This document shows positions 32,223-43,216 of a DNA stretch of 64,000 bases, in pieces. Numbering within the stretch: position 1 is the stretch's first letter; every line of letters starts with the position of its first letter. The translations under genes were made by a program, and so were the position numbers. Source of the stretch: Actinostola sp. cb2023 (lineage: Eukaryota; Cnidaria; Anthozoa; Actiniaria; Actinostolidae); contig JAUJYZ010001582.1 of the NCBI GenBank assembly GCA_033675265.1, positions 1 through 64,000 of the forward strand, in the 5' to 3' direction. The notes beneath the pieces were generated by a model, which worked only from the letters and a program-made list of their open reading frames with translations, was not told the DNA's origin and did not search any database.

Positions 32223-35200
32223 ATGGCGGACAATCTTTCAGGTAAGCTTTTGTTGTGTTTGTCATGGATTTTTGTAAGATTTCTGCATTTTAATGGCAAT
32301 ATACTCGAAGCATTCTTACTCAAATGTGTACAACAGTAAAGGGAAGGTAATAAACACAGAATTTTGGCCTGTTCATGCAAAAATCTCGTCTAAACAGAAA
32401 TTACTTCCAGTCATTCGAGATGTGAGAAAAGGCAGTCTCATTTACGTGGTAAGTGCTAGAATTAAAATGGGTTGCAACGGTTTTGCTAGCTATAAGGAGT
32501 GTCTTTTAAAGAAATTGGGCTATATCTGGGCTTTCTCTGGCTAAGGCAAGCCTTAGAATTACACTTACAATGACCATTGACCAATATATTCGAATGCTTA
32601 GTTTTATATCAGATGCTGGTATAATTTACTTATTTCGATTTTACGATATTCTAATTTTTAGGAAATAACAACAAGAGCTCTGGTAGTGAAACTATAGAAT
32701 CTGAAGAACCCGCCAGGAAGCGCCCCTGTCATGCAAATAGAGTATGTATGTTACACTGCACTGATGCATTCGAAGATTTGTCCTCCTTAAAAGATATTCA
32801 ATCATGGAAAACCCTTTTGAGAGCTGCAGAAATTCGGCAATACAAACCAATTTCAGATCTTGCAAAAGCTTTGACAGGGGAAGAGGTTCCAGACATCGTA
32901 TATCATCATATAGCATCTTTACCATGAAGAGAGATCTGGACAAAATTTGTCCATCGTCACAGAAAGAAGGTCATCTATTCGAGAAGCCTCGGCGAATAAC
33001 ATCACGTATGACCGTGTTTGTATATTTTGCAGTAAAACCAGCAAATACGCCAAAGGAAAAGATAGTCGAGAAAAGTTGATTCAATGTTCTGATTTGCGTA
33101 AAGATGAAACAATTAGGAGCACGGCGTTAGCTAAGACGATTCCAAAATTCTAGCAAAAGTGTCCCGAGAATTAGTGGCACCTGAAGGCCTGTTATCGAGA
33201 ATACACACGTCCGATGCCAGAGGGTAATACCACCACCACTTTGGCTCCATCCGAAGATGAGGATTCATATGCTCGCCTCGAGTCTGCAGCATATGAAATA
33301 CTATTCAAATACATCCGCTCAAACGTCCTGGAGCAGCCTACGTTGGTTAGACTAAACGATCTTACCCAAATGATGTTAGGATTTATGAGAGAGTTGGGAG
33401 CAAAGGAAACAAAGGAGTCTACAAAAACGCACGTGCGAAGAAAGCTTGAAGCAGAATTTGGAAATATGTTACAGTTTGAAGCCCTACTTAGCAACAACAG
33501 AGTGTATGTCATCCCTCAGACTCTGTCAAGATTGCAGTTAGCCAAAGATGTCGCGCGGCTGTCACAAGAACAGCAGTCAACCAGGGATGCAACAAACATA
33601 CAGGATATCCAACGTGTTTCTCTCGACCTTCGAGATGCCATACGAAGTAACGAAAGCGAGTTCAACTGGCCTCCGCAGCCATCACAACACACTCAAGATA
33701 ATATCAATCTCCCCGATAAGGTACGAATCTTTCTGTACAGAATCTCAAGAAGAGCCAAACCCATTAAAAGTACAACGCCTTGTAAAATCGTTCGGACAGG
33801 ACATTGTCTTTGGAGTCACTGCGGGGCGACAGAAAACTCCCAAACACATACTACTCCCGTACGCTGTTAAATCGTTAAATCAAACAATGTGGAACTGATC
33901 CAGATCTTAAATCAGATCTTAAATCGCTGTGGGCATGGGGTGGCGTACTCTCAGATAGAGGAGCTGAATACTGCACTCTGCCTTCAGAAAATGGCAATGA
34001 CACCAGAAAACGCAGTCCCACTACCAGGCAACATCAAACCTTACAACAACACGTCGCTCGCCTGGGACAACATTGATAGAATGGAAGAAACTCTGTCGGG
34101 TGGTGGCACGTCTCATCGAGTAAATGGTATCGCCATTCACGCTTCATAATTTGGCCCCCATCTGCCTCCACCCAACGCTGTACCTACTATAACAAAGTCC
34201 AAACAAAGAAGTGCGAATGTGGTGAGCGACAACGAGTTACCTGTTTAAAATGCAGGAGAACGGTGTGGGCCTTCTTCGAGATCCTATGTAGAAGTGACCT
34301 CATTAGATATAGAACGCAATGTTTGGAAGAAGAATATGTTGTGGATTCTGGTAAGACTTCATGCCGCCGAGAGGCAGACATTTGGCAGATGGACTGGTTT
34401 TAATATTTCTGTACGGAGTGAAGATGTCCATCAAGATAACATTGGTTATTTACCAACAATTAATGCACCGGCTACGAGCTTGTCAACCGTATTCGAGGTG
34501 CTCAACCAGTCCTTAAAAATCAAGAACAGCCTTCAACTTCAAAGCATTGTGGTTGTGTTTGAGCAAGCATTGTTTGCAAAAGCGACTGAAATTAAGTGGA
34601 AGCACTGCGAGAAGTTCCAAAGCATAGTTTTAAGGATGGGTACATTTCACACGATGTGTACTCTCTTGGGAATCATTGGAAAAAGATTTCAAGACGCCGG
34701 ACTAAGGGACACATGCATAGAATCAGGAGTAATTGCAGAGGGTTCTGTATCTGGAGTGTTAGAAGGACGAAGATATAACCGAGCCATGAGGTTCCCCAAA
34801 CTCTTTTACGAAGTTCTTATGAGATCAGCATGGACAGGATTCCAGACATGGTTACTGAGACATCCAGAAGACTACAAAAGAATGGTTGATAATGCCTTTG
34901 ACGATCTTCACAGCTTGCGTGAAAATTTATGCAAAGCAGAGTTTCAAGAGAAACTATCATCTCAATCGTTCTCCAAGTTAATCGAGCTGTTCAGCCAGTA
35001 TATGAGTTATCTGAGGAATGAGAACGGAAAACTGTCCCAATTCTGGATGACCTACCTAGATATAATCGAGATTTAGTTAGGGCTGCTAAGAGCCTCAAGA
35101 GAGGGGGATTGGAGGCTCCACCTGCAATGCACAAGGAAAATGATTCCCTGGTGTTTTGCCTGCGATAATCTCAACTACGCAAGGTATTGTATATTATGTT

Positions 35201-35907
35201 ATATTACATTACATGTGTGTCTTTGTGCACAGCTAGCAATTAGAGAACATTACTGGTTACCTGAGCATTAATCCAAATTTTATTGCATGCAACAATATGA
35301 TATATTGATCAAATGCAATATATGTATGCAGATATACCTATTTCAGAAAAGGTTGTCGAGGACATCAGTCTATAGGCAATAGGTTATAGGTCGCTCCAAG
35401 ACCGAACTGCATTATGGTAACAGCTTGAATGGCATGTATGCCACAAATATTTCATAAAATGCGTGTCTTGGCCTGTGTCTTGGCCTGTTGAAATGGAAAT
35501 AGGCACGATATCATACAGGCTTTCATACCTTTATATAGCTATCCAAGCTGTTACCATAATGCAGTTCGGTCTATATAAACCTATTGCCTATGGACTGATG
35601 TCCTCGACAACCTTTATTGAAATAGGTGTATGTATACATAGGCTATTCGAATTGCTGATATTATCATATTCTATTGTAGGTATTCATCGTCATATCTATC
35701 AGAGATGACCCACCTTGGAGATGAACATCCCGATGTTCTTGACTATATGGAGTCAGGTGGATTTGCTGTACAGATAGGAACGGACAATCCTTTCGGTAAA
35801 ATACCAGTTGACCAAGCGTGTGAGGAGACGGTTAATAAAGACATGCAAACCCCTGGGGGCACTAAAGGATTTAGCCTCAAGCCAAAGGCTGTCAGCAAAT
35901 ACTGCTC
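32223..35907 (+). pseudogene. Multicopy gene of unknown function, broken
   Basis: Exon 1 (32223-32241, MADNLS) joins in phase to exon 2 at 32662 (GNNNKSSGSET). Exon 2 runs to a GTATTG donor at about 35183. Exon 3 starts at 35681 and is cut by a Penelope-like element at about 35908. Exon 2 has frame changes near 32925, 33000, 33190 and 33880-33910 (with a 14-bp duplication) and stops near 34150 and 34245. Recognisable parts: LKDIQSWKTLLRAAEIRQYK, the cysteine pair CIFCSKTSKYAKGK, SRELVAPEG, SFGQDIVFGVTAGRQKTPKH, and a 260-codon open block at 34294-35073 with NIGYLPTINAPAT, VVVFEQALFAKATEIKWKH and GKRFQDAGLRD then ESGVIAEGS. I recall highly repeated anthozoan and fish proteins with these motifs but no assigned function; an RNase H-like nuclease or transposase is possible, not shown. 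Confidence 0.6.
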
Positions 35908-37310
35908 GGGTTTGTCAAGGCGTACACTTGCCATGTGTTCTTTCTTTCTTGTTCTTAGTGATCTTCCTGTCTCTCCAATATAAACAGCGCTACAATCATG
36001 GCAAGGGATCTCATATCCTGTCTTGCTTTCAGTTGGGATTGGATCTTTTGGCTTTGATAGTAACTGCCGTAATGTACTCACAGGTTTAACTGCGGTCTTG
36101 ATCTTGTGATTGCGTAATACTCTCTGGATCTTTTCGGTGGCGCCTTTTACATATGGAAGCACAACAAATCCTTTTGACTCATCAACACTGGCGTTGGTGT
36201 TCTTGTTTGTTGATGTTTTCTTGGTGCAACTCTTGTGTTGTCGGATGAATTTACTAGGGTAGCCATTATATCTTAATACATCATGAAGGTGCTTTTTCTC
36301 TGTGGTTTTATGATCTTCGTTGTTTAGAAGTTTGTCCGCTCTAGAGCAGAGGGTACGTACCACGGCAATCTTGTGTTGGGGAGCATGATGACTGTCAAAG
36401 CTCAAGTATCTATTGGCATGCGTTTTCTTTCTGTAGATGGTTACGTCAATGCTGCCGTCATCTCGGATCTTATTAAGTGTGTCTAAGAAAGGAAGACCAT
36501 CAGCTGAATATCTTTCCACCGTGAATTTGAAATGACCATTCTGGCAATTGAGGTGGTTATAAAATGGCTCAATTTGATCTTTTCTGATGATACATACGGT
36601 GTCATCAACGTAGCGTTTGTCTACTCTAGGTGGATGTTGGTAGGTGCTAAGAGCTTGTTGTTCAAGTTCCTCCATGACCAAATCTGCAACCACCACAGAC
36701 ACTGGAGAACCCATGGCAGTTCCATGAATTTGACGATAATAGAATTTGACGATAATAAACTGCAGGTCAGTAGCGTTAAGGCAAAATGAAAAAAGACATG
36801 TTATCTCTTTGGGTGTTAGCTGTGTTCGTTCATGAGGAGCATTGAGACGGTTTAAGGCGGTGTTAACTGCAATGTCAGTAGGTATGGACGTAAATAATGA
36901 CACAACATCAAACGAGACAATCTCTTCCTGTGGTGACAATTTTAAAGTTGCAGCTAGACGGGTCCAATCTTCAGTGGTACGAAGGTGATATGTGGTGTTG
37001 CCGACAAGTGGGGAAAGAATATAGCACATATGTTTTGAGAGCTGATAAGTTGGAGAGCCAATGAAACTCACTATTGGACGCAAGGGACGCCTGGCTTGTG
37101 TAAATTTGGAATTCCATATAATCTTGGTGTGGTACCATCAGTGGTATTGATAATTCTATAAAAGTTATCTGGAATCCTGTCTTTCACACTGGATAGCAGA
37201 GTTTTAATTTAGTTTTCACAAGCTTTAGCAGGGTCACGTGGTAATGGTTGGTATGTTGCTGAAACGCTCAATAACTGATTGATCTTGTCATCGTATTCTT
37301 TGCTGTCCAT
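35743..37310 (-). pseudogene. Penelope-like RT with GIY-YIG endonuclease, truncated
   Basis: Minus-strand open frame of 446 codons from about 37083. Reverse transcriptase: VSFDVVSLFTSIPTDIA, HGTAMGSPVSVVVADLVME and the catalytic KRYVDDTV (about 36600). GIY-YIG endonuclease: the first half, VYIGETGRSLRTRKKEH (about 35950-36000), is present and then the element stops near 35908. The last 55 codons of the frame are antisense reading of the host exon. N-terminal sequence continues upstream to about 37310 in a shifted frame and with one stop, including TTDGTTPRLYGIPNLHKP. Such elements move by target-primed reverse transcription. The RT core itself is uninterrupted. Confidence 0.85.
35908..37310 (-). 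mobile_element. Penelope-like element, truncated at both ends
   Basis: Extent inferred from the coding sequence above: 3' end joins the preceding gene's exon within a few bases of 35908, 5' end at about 37310 next to an AT-rich hairpin. No target duplication recognised. Confidence 0.7.
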
Positions 37311-37313
37311 TAA

Positions 37314-37451
37314 AAGGATGATATAATAAAATATAATAATCATATAATTATGTAATTATATGATTTTGCTAGACTCGGGCTCCTCTTCCTAGGCATCAGT
37401 TTATTGTAAATTATCTCCATATTTTATTATATCATCCTTATATCATCCTTT
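37314..37451. repeat. AT-rich hairpin
   Basis: AAGGATGATATAATAAAATAT pairs with ATATTTTATTATATCATCCTT. An inner ATCATATAATTATGTAATTATATGAT palindrome is also present. May belong to the Penelope-like terminal repeat. Confidence 0.8.
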
Positions 37452-38500
37452 CATCGCTCATTCATTTATTTTTTCATTCATTCATTCATTCGTTTACTCT
37501 TTTATTTTATTTTGTTCATTGTATTATTCAGTGTTGGGCATGTTTGTTATTTTATTTTATATTGTTAATCGTCTTGCGCTAGCTCATGCGCGCACTCTCA
37601 TCGTTTAGTCTCTTAGTTACCATTGTTTATAAATATCAATAGCTTGCGCATGATATAATCATTTTCTCCAGCCTTGTAGATGGACACATTGTCCGAAAGC
37701 TCGGTATTAAAATAAATTCACGTGGTTGAAACTATACTGATTCAATGAATACTCCCACGTACAAAGGCATTTTGGTTTTAATATTTTAATTAATGTTCAA
37801 ATATTTTCGCTCTAATTATAAGAACAAAATATAAAATATACGGCATTGATCACGAAATATAATGCACCTATCAATGTTAAGCCCGAGGGAGGGGGTGGGC
37901 TAAGCATGGGGAATTGATAGCGTACACCACTCCGTGGGTCAGGATTTTGACAGCCACGCTATGCCCCAGGGTGGGGAATTTGACATGGCCGCCATCTTGG
38001 AAAATGGAGAGTTCCTGGAAACTAGTTGCTCTTCAGTATGAAAGGACTGGAAACGAAGTATGATTTCCCTCGCTTTGTCGCTGGAAAGGTAAGAGAATCT
38101 GCTGAAATTTGTTGTTATAACAGCCCATTTTTATTAAATATGTATGCTGATATTAATAAGGAACCCATTTATTTCTTCATCTGGTGTTTCTTTTGTTTAG
38201 TTTTTTGCGAAGAAATGATTTGCATATGATTGCATATTCATGATGTACTCGCTTTTGTTTTAAAAACACGTTTTGTTTTAAAATAGTCACCAGGCCTGAG
38301 TTCCTGAAAGTCCGATGAGCACTAATCCGGAGTAGTGTACGCTAACCCAAGAGCCCGCGTTTTCGGCCATTTTAATGTCAGCTGTTATTTTTCAAGATGG
38401 CGGCTAATTTATTCTGTTGGCTAACACGTGCATGATATAGTGAAATGACGAATAAATTAAAAACAACAAAGTATTCTGAGTAGAAATGGAAGACCACGTT
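37452..38500. other. No gene recognised; ATTC repeat and element debris
   Basis: An ATTC-rich stretch lies at 37462-37492. GGACACATTGTCCGAAAGC at about 37682-37700 resembles a Penelope-like terminal-repeat segment. AAGATGGCGGC-type motifs occur at 37984-38000 (minus) and 38393-38404 (plus), and may mark starts of lost genes. Confidence 0.45.
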
Positions 38501-38506
38501 TGCAAT

Positions 38507-38563
38507 AATGGCTGACCTTTGCCATGGTCTTTATTCAGGGATTTTCCTCAATTTTAAGGTAAG
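38507..38563 (+). other. Possible first coding exon
   Basis: ATG at about 38509 opens MADLCHGLYSGIFLNFK, followed directly by a GTAAGT donor. It precedes the gene at 39.1-42.4 kb and may be its first exon. No independent support. Confidence 0.3.
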
Positions 38564-39084
38564 TTTTTCAATTTTTTAGCGCACATATATATGTACGTTT
38601 CCTATCGAGCAGGTCTGTGATAGTTTGAAGACTTTTCTATAAACTGAGCTTGTGTTTTGGCGAATTAAAATTCTAAAACGGCCAAGACCTAGTAGATGTC
38701 ATGTTTGTCAAGATGCACTTCAAATCTAATGTATTATATAGATGGAAATGGCTCTAGTTTTTGACCACATTTTAGCCTACGAATGCACTCGTTGGTGTGC
38801 ATTTATACGTTCGATTGTTCACTTGGTTCAGAAAATAAAAATCTCAGGTTTAAACACTTCCACTGGCTTTAGTTTAGCTATTATAAGGCTTACTGTATTA
38901 GAGTTTGAGCCTCTTGACTCTTGAGCCGAGGCTTGATAGATTTAGTTATTATTTCAGAAGCTAGTAATGATTTATTCATTGTTGATTGTACTACTTGTTT
39001 TCCTTAGATTTTTAATAAAAAGATACACACTTAACTTGGAAAGGACCTAGCTACACCTACGGCTACAGAATGCATTGGAAAACT

Positions 39085-39243
39085 GAAGCTAGAAAACTTT
39101 ATTTACCTAATGATGGCAGTGGCTAACAAATACCAAAAGAATACGTTAAATGAAGACTGTGTTTTGTACAAAGAAAACAAAGATTGTGGAATTTGCAAAG
39201 CATTTGTGAGTCTTACTCATCCAGTAATATTAAATACTCCAAG
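39085..39243 (+). repeat. Left arm of a 155-bp inverted duplication
   Basis: Matches the complement of 42533-42692 with few differences, including CCAAAAGAATACGTTAAATG and GTTTTGTACAAAGAA. Confidence 0.85.
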
Positions 39244-39894
39244 AAAGTACCAGCACTATTGACAATAATGGCATGTGAATGCCATTTGCCAGTATTGGAT
39301 GGCCAAACAGGCATTACCATAATATTTAGAAGATTGCTTTGACCTTAAAAATAGTACTATGCCACTAAAGGGGAGAAAAAAGTATAGAAAGACCACCAAC
39401 AGGATTGCTGACAGTTATTACCCAATTGGCATGCATGCCAAAAAGACACGGGAGAAAATAGTAGTACAGGAACAGTTGGTTGAGGCAAATATTGGCCTTT
39501 TACAGCAAAAGAAAGCACTTCCTAACACAAATGCTAAGGCAAGTACAAATGTAATCTAACACCAGGTGCTACTACATTTACCTAAGTATTCAACAGTGAG
39601 AATGTAGACCTGATATCAAATGCACATTACCCTATATTAATCCCTCAGGGGGCTTAATTATTTAAAATCACTTTTGAGAGGGAGGAAACGGAGAACCAGA
39701 CATGTACATGTAGGCTATACCAATTACAGACACGGGTACCATAATTAATTACTTTATTGTAAATAATAAATACTGTACATGGTAAGTGAATACGGTAATA
39801 ACTTTGAGAGATATTGTACATGTACATACCTTACTGTATCGGGGCGTTGATTGTCATTACAGTACGGTATATCATCACATTACGTACTACGGTA

Positions 39895-40035
39895 TCTTTG
39901 GGAGAAGTGGGAGGGGGAAGGGGAGGGAGGTGGGTTAAAAGAGGGAGGGGTCTTAATATAAATTGTGCTTCAAAAAGGGGGGCTTATTGGATGGGGAGGG
40001 CTTATTGAAAGGGGGCATAATAGGGGATTTACAGT
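39895..40035. repeat. G-rich strand-biased segment
   Basis: Many runs of three or more G (GGGAGGGGGAAGGGGAGGGAGG and later GGGGGGCTTATT repeats) on the plus strand, ending in GGGGATTTACAG. Potential G-quadruplex. Resembles a degenerate MITE end of the CGGTAT...TTTACAG type. Confidence 0.6.
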
Positions 40036-42532
40036 ATTTTATAAATATAATTGTATTTAACAGATTAAAAGAGCAAAGAGACAACTAGAAGATAGTAGGC
40101 AGGAAATTGATAGCTTGCAAGGAAAGAGAAAGATAGATAGTAAAAAGGCATCAATTGTTAGAAAAAGAAGGTGTTTAAGACGTGATAAAGAGTTCTCCCA
40201 ACTCGATGATTTGGATTCTGAAAAATTTAAAGTCCCTTTAGCAGAAAGGTCTGCATGTACAAGACGAAGAGAAACAATTGACGCATGTGGTGAAGTACAT
40301 GGTGCAAGTAAAACCAATCCGAGTCCTGCACTCGATGGAATGTGGTGTTCGATGGTCCATGGGAGTACACCGGCTAGGCTGGAAAGCTACATTAAACGAT
40401 CACAGAAGATGAAATCAAAGGTTTTACAATCACTAATTAAGAAGGAAATTAAGAAATTTGAAGATGGTAGAGAAAACTTGCTTCGTAGTGTTAAGGTACT
40501 ATATAGTGGAGGTCTTCTGAGCAAGGAGAAGTACAAATCTATTCGAACCAACCTGTCTTCTACTTCTACTATGGGGCATAAAAACAAACAGAAAGTAAAA
40601 TTCATGAAAGGGGTTGGTGTACCCAAGCTTGTACCATATGACCGATTAGTAACATTCATTAAGACAGTTGATTTCAATGAGAATGTAAAGGATATTGCAA
40701 TGCTGAATTCAGATGAACAAGATGATGGTGAGTTTGTACATGGTGCGTATCGTGAACTTGAGGAGTATCTATTGGTTCTTGCTGACATGTATATTTTAAT
40801 TGATCAAGCCCTTGCTGAAAAGTCATTTTAAAATCATTTTGAAAGTGAAAAATACAATTTCAGACTTGCGGTTGGAGCAGATGGCGCCCCATTTGGGAAA
40901 CATGACGAGGCAACTGCCTGGTTACTGTCATTCCTTAATGTGGGTAGCAGAATTACTAGTCAGAACGAAAACTTCCTAATAGCTGGTGCAAATTGTAGTG
41001 AAGATCACCCATGTATGCAAAGGTATGCAAAGAAATTAGTTCAAGAAATGACCAACATCGCAAGTAATGTATATCAAATTAAAGGTTTTAGGGTTAAGTT
41101 CATTCGAGCTTCTACCTTGTGACATGAAGTGGATGGCACATGTTGCTGGAGAACTGACAAATGCAGCACATTTTTTCTCATCATTTGGGAACGTGAATGA
41201 AATTAACAAGACAACTGTAAATGGTTCCCTTGGAAATAGTGAACAATCAACATGGCAGCCCTAGTCTTATAGTAGAAGAGTTGAAGTAGCCGCAAAAGTT
41301 CAAAATAAAAAGCAGGAGTTGGATAAAACAAAATTAGCTGCCTCAACAAAACGCAAGAAAGTGCTAGAATTTATCAGATCTGAAAACTCCAGGCAGGAGA
41401 GAGAGCCACTTCTGGGAAAATTTATTGACTTTGGCTATTCAGAACCTTTGCATTTAGGCAATAATGGTTGGCAGTATTTCCATAATTGTATCCTTCAACT
41501 TGCCATAAGTAAATCCCAGATTCCTCATGCATGCAATAATATCAGTGAGCTTCCAGCAACCTGTCCATTTATGCTTTATCTTAGCAGTCTCAAAACCGAG
41601 GTACATTGTAAATGCTACTCGTTTGGCCAAAAAGGTGAAAAGGTCGTTTCAAGAAGGGAGGAAGAAACAGTTTGAATATAGATTTACTGGGAAAGAGACC
41701 AAGAACATGTGCTCCAAGTACATGTTTTTGATAGATGCTGTAGCTAATGAAAGTGACCCCCCTGAAACAAAGCTAAACACTGCAAGCTTGGCATATATAG
41801 GCTTGCAGTTAAGAGATATTGTCTCAAGATTTTCAAGAATCGAAACAAATCAAGAAGAAATCCAGCAGTTAAAGGAACTGTGTAAGCATTACTTTAATGC
41901 TAATTCTTTACTTCTAAATAAAATATCCCCCACAATCTGGACAATAGGGTATGCTGTTCCATACCATGCAGATATTCTGTTTAACAAGTATAGCCTTGGC
42001 ATAGGGATAAATAGCATGCAAGGTAGAGAAGCAAAACACGTAAAACTTTCACAGTATGCACACCATGCATCTTTGCAAGGGAGATGGCGACAGATTTTTC
42101 GACATGACTTCATTGCTATAGTGTGGCTTAGAAGAGAGGATCCCTTACATTTTCCATATTCAAGAAGTAAAGAACAGTATATCCCCCAGCACATTCAGTT
42201 GCCTTTATACTGTTACTGTGGATTTTCTAAGGAAGAAAACGAGACAAGTTGCAAGTACTGCTTATCAGTTCTATATAAGTCAGTAGCTGAGACAGCTGAA
42301 TCTGGTCGTTTGGCAGTCGATATATGCAATCTTGCCAGTGTAACAATGTAAACAGGAATCAAAAAGTACTGCTGACTGTATTTCATTACAGTACAAACAC
42401 TAAAAGCCTGAAACAGTACTATTACTACATGGCCTATTCTAGAGGTCTATATTAGCTGTCACTATTTAGTACTACGCAGTACTATTTAGATTTAATAATA
42501 ATAGTAATAATAATAAACACGAACAATTTCCA

Positions 42533-42692
42533 ATTTCTTGGAGTATTTAATATTAACTGGATGGCTAGGACTCACAAATGCTTTGCAAATTCCACCATCT
42601 TTGTTCTTTGTACAAAACACAGTCTTCATTTAACGTATTCTTTTGGTATTTGTTAGCCACTGCCACCATTAGGTAAATAAAGTTTTCTAGCG
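42533..42692 (-). repeat. Right arm of the inverted duplication
   Basis: Complement of 39085-39243. Confidence 0.85.
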
Positions 42693-43087
42693 ATGAAATC
42701 TTTAGTTGTTCGACATGCTTTGTGTCCTTTGTTTTCTCCCCCAATTGCCATGCAAGAACCAAACCGCTCAAACACCCCAAAAACTTCGAAAGGTAGATTT
42801 CGAGAATATTTCACCTGCCACGGCATCCTCAAGGAACAACTCGTCTTCATTCTCCTGATAGCCAAAACATTCCAGTGAACGAATTCCCTACCAAGCATTC
42901 TGTAAGGCTGGGACAGCATGTATCTAAACTCGGCTTCTTCACCAATTGTGTGTCTTTTTACTATTGCTCTACAAAGCTGTAGAGCTTCAGAGCTAATTTT
43001 AGTTGCAGTTTCTTTTTCTGAAGTTGTTTTGCAATCGCTCATGTACTCTCCCACAATTTCGTGTAATTTCACAATGAAGGCCGCCAT
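42653..43087 (-). pseudogene. 5' fragment of a second copy of the 39-42-kb gene
   Basis: Minus-strand frame of 144 codons starting MAAFIVKLHEIVGEYMSD at 43087, with the ATG inside an AAATGGCGGCC motif. Downstream it runs into the sequence shared with 39085-39243, so it is a 5' exon of the same multicopy family in opposite orientation. The shared part has a frame change relative to the other copy. Predicted helical; no domain recognised. Confidence 0.5.
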
Positions 43088-43216
43088 TTTTATAATATAT
43101 TATCAAGCGATAAACTGCTGAAGTGACTGCAGGCGCGTATAAATCGAAATGGCCCATTTTACAGTCGTCTGAGCCCGGCGTGTATAGAAAACTATTGGTT
43201 TTATGCTTTGTTTCAG

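Larger units (their letters stand above)
39085..42351 (+). pseudogene. Multicopy gene with RAG1/Transib/CACTA-like DDE motifs
   Basis: An upstream exon at about 39085-39240 shares sequence with the inverted copy at 42533-42692, and another block is at 39359-39540. The main exon starts after a TTAACAG acceptor at 40063. Its frame is open to a stop at 40829, continues to about 41090, shifts near 41090-41110, has a stop near 41262, shifts near 41610, then is open to the stop at 42351. N-terminal part: basic coiled coil. LAVGADGAPFGKHDEA (first acidic candidate D, 40880); CDMKWMAHVAGEL (D near 41118); EPLHLGNNGWQYFH (E 41442, H 41451); QFEYRFTGKETKN; SLGIGINSMQGREAKH (E 42028); RWRQIFRHDFIAIVWL; last, a CYCGFSKEENETSCKYC zinc-like cluster. 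The x-LH-x-x-N and S-L-G-x4-S-x2-G-x-E patterns resemble RAG1 around D708 and E962 and CACTA MH-x-E-K-N. Function inferred, not shown. Confidence 0.6.

Noticed and set aside
32293..32541. 83-codon plus-strand frame as a separate gene
   Set aside because: It lies in the intron between MADNLS and the phase-matching exon at 32662; it may be an alternative exon but has no motif.
33192..33512. 106-codon minus-strand open frame
   Set aside because: Antisense of the multicopy gene at 33214-33870.
39814..40008. Glycine/arginine-rich open frame
   Set aside because: Produced by the G-rich repeat, with no coding support.
40387..40788. 133-codon minus-strand open frame
   Set aside because: Antisense shadow of the longer plus-strand coding block, which has family motifs; this one has serine-rich shadow composition.
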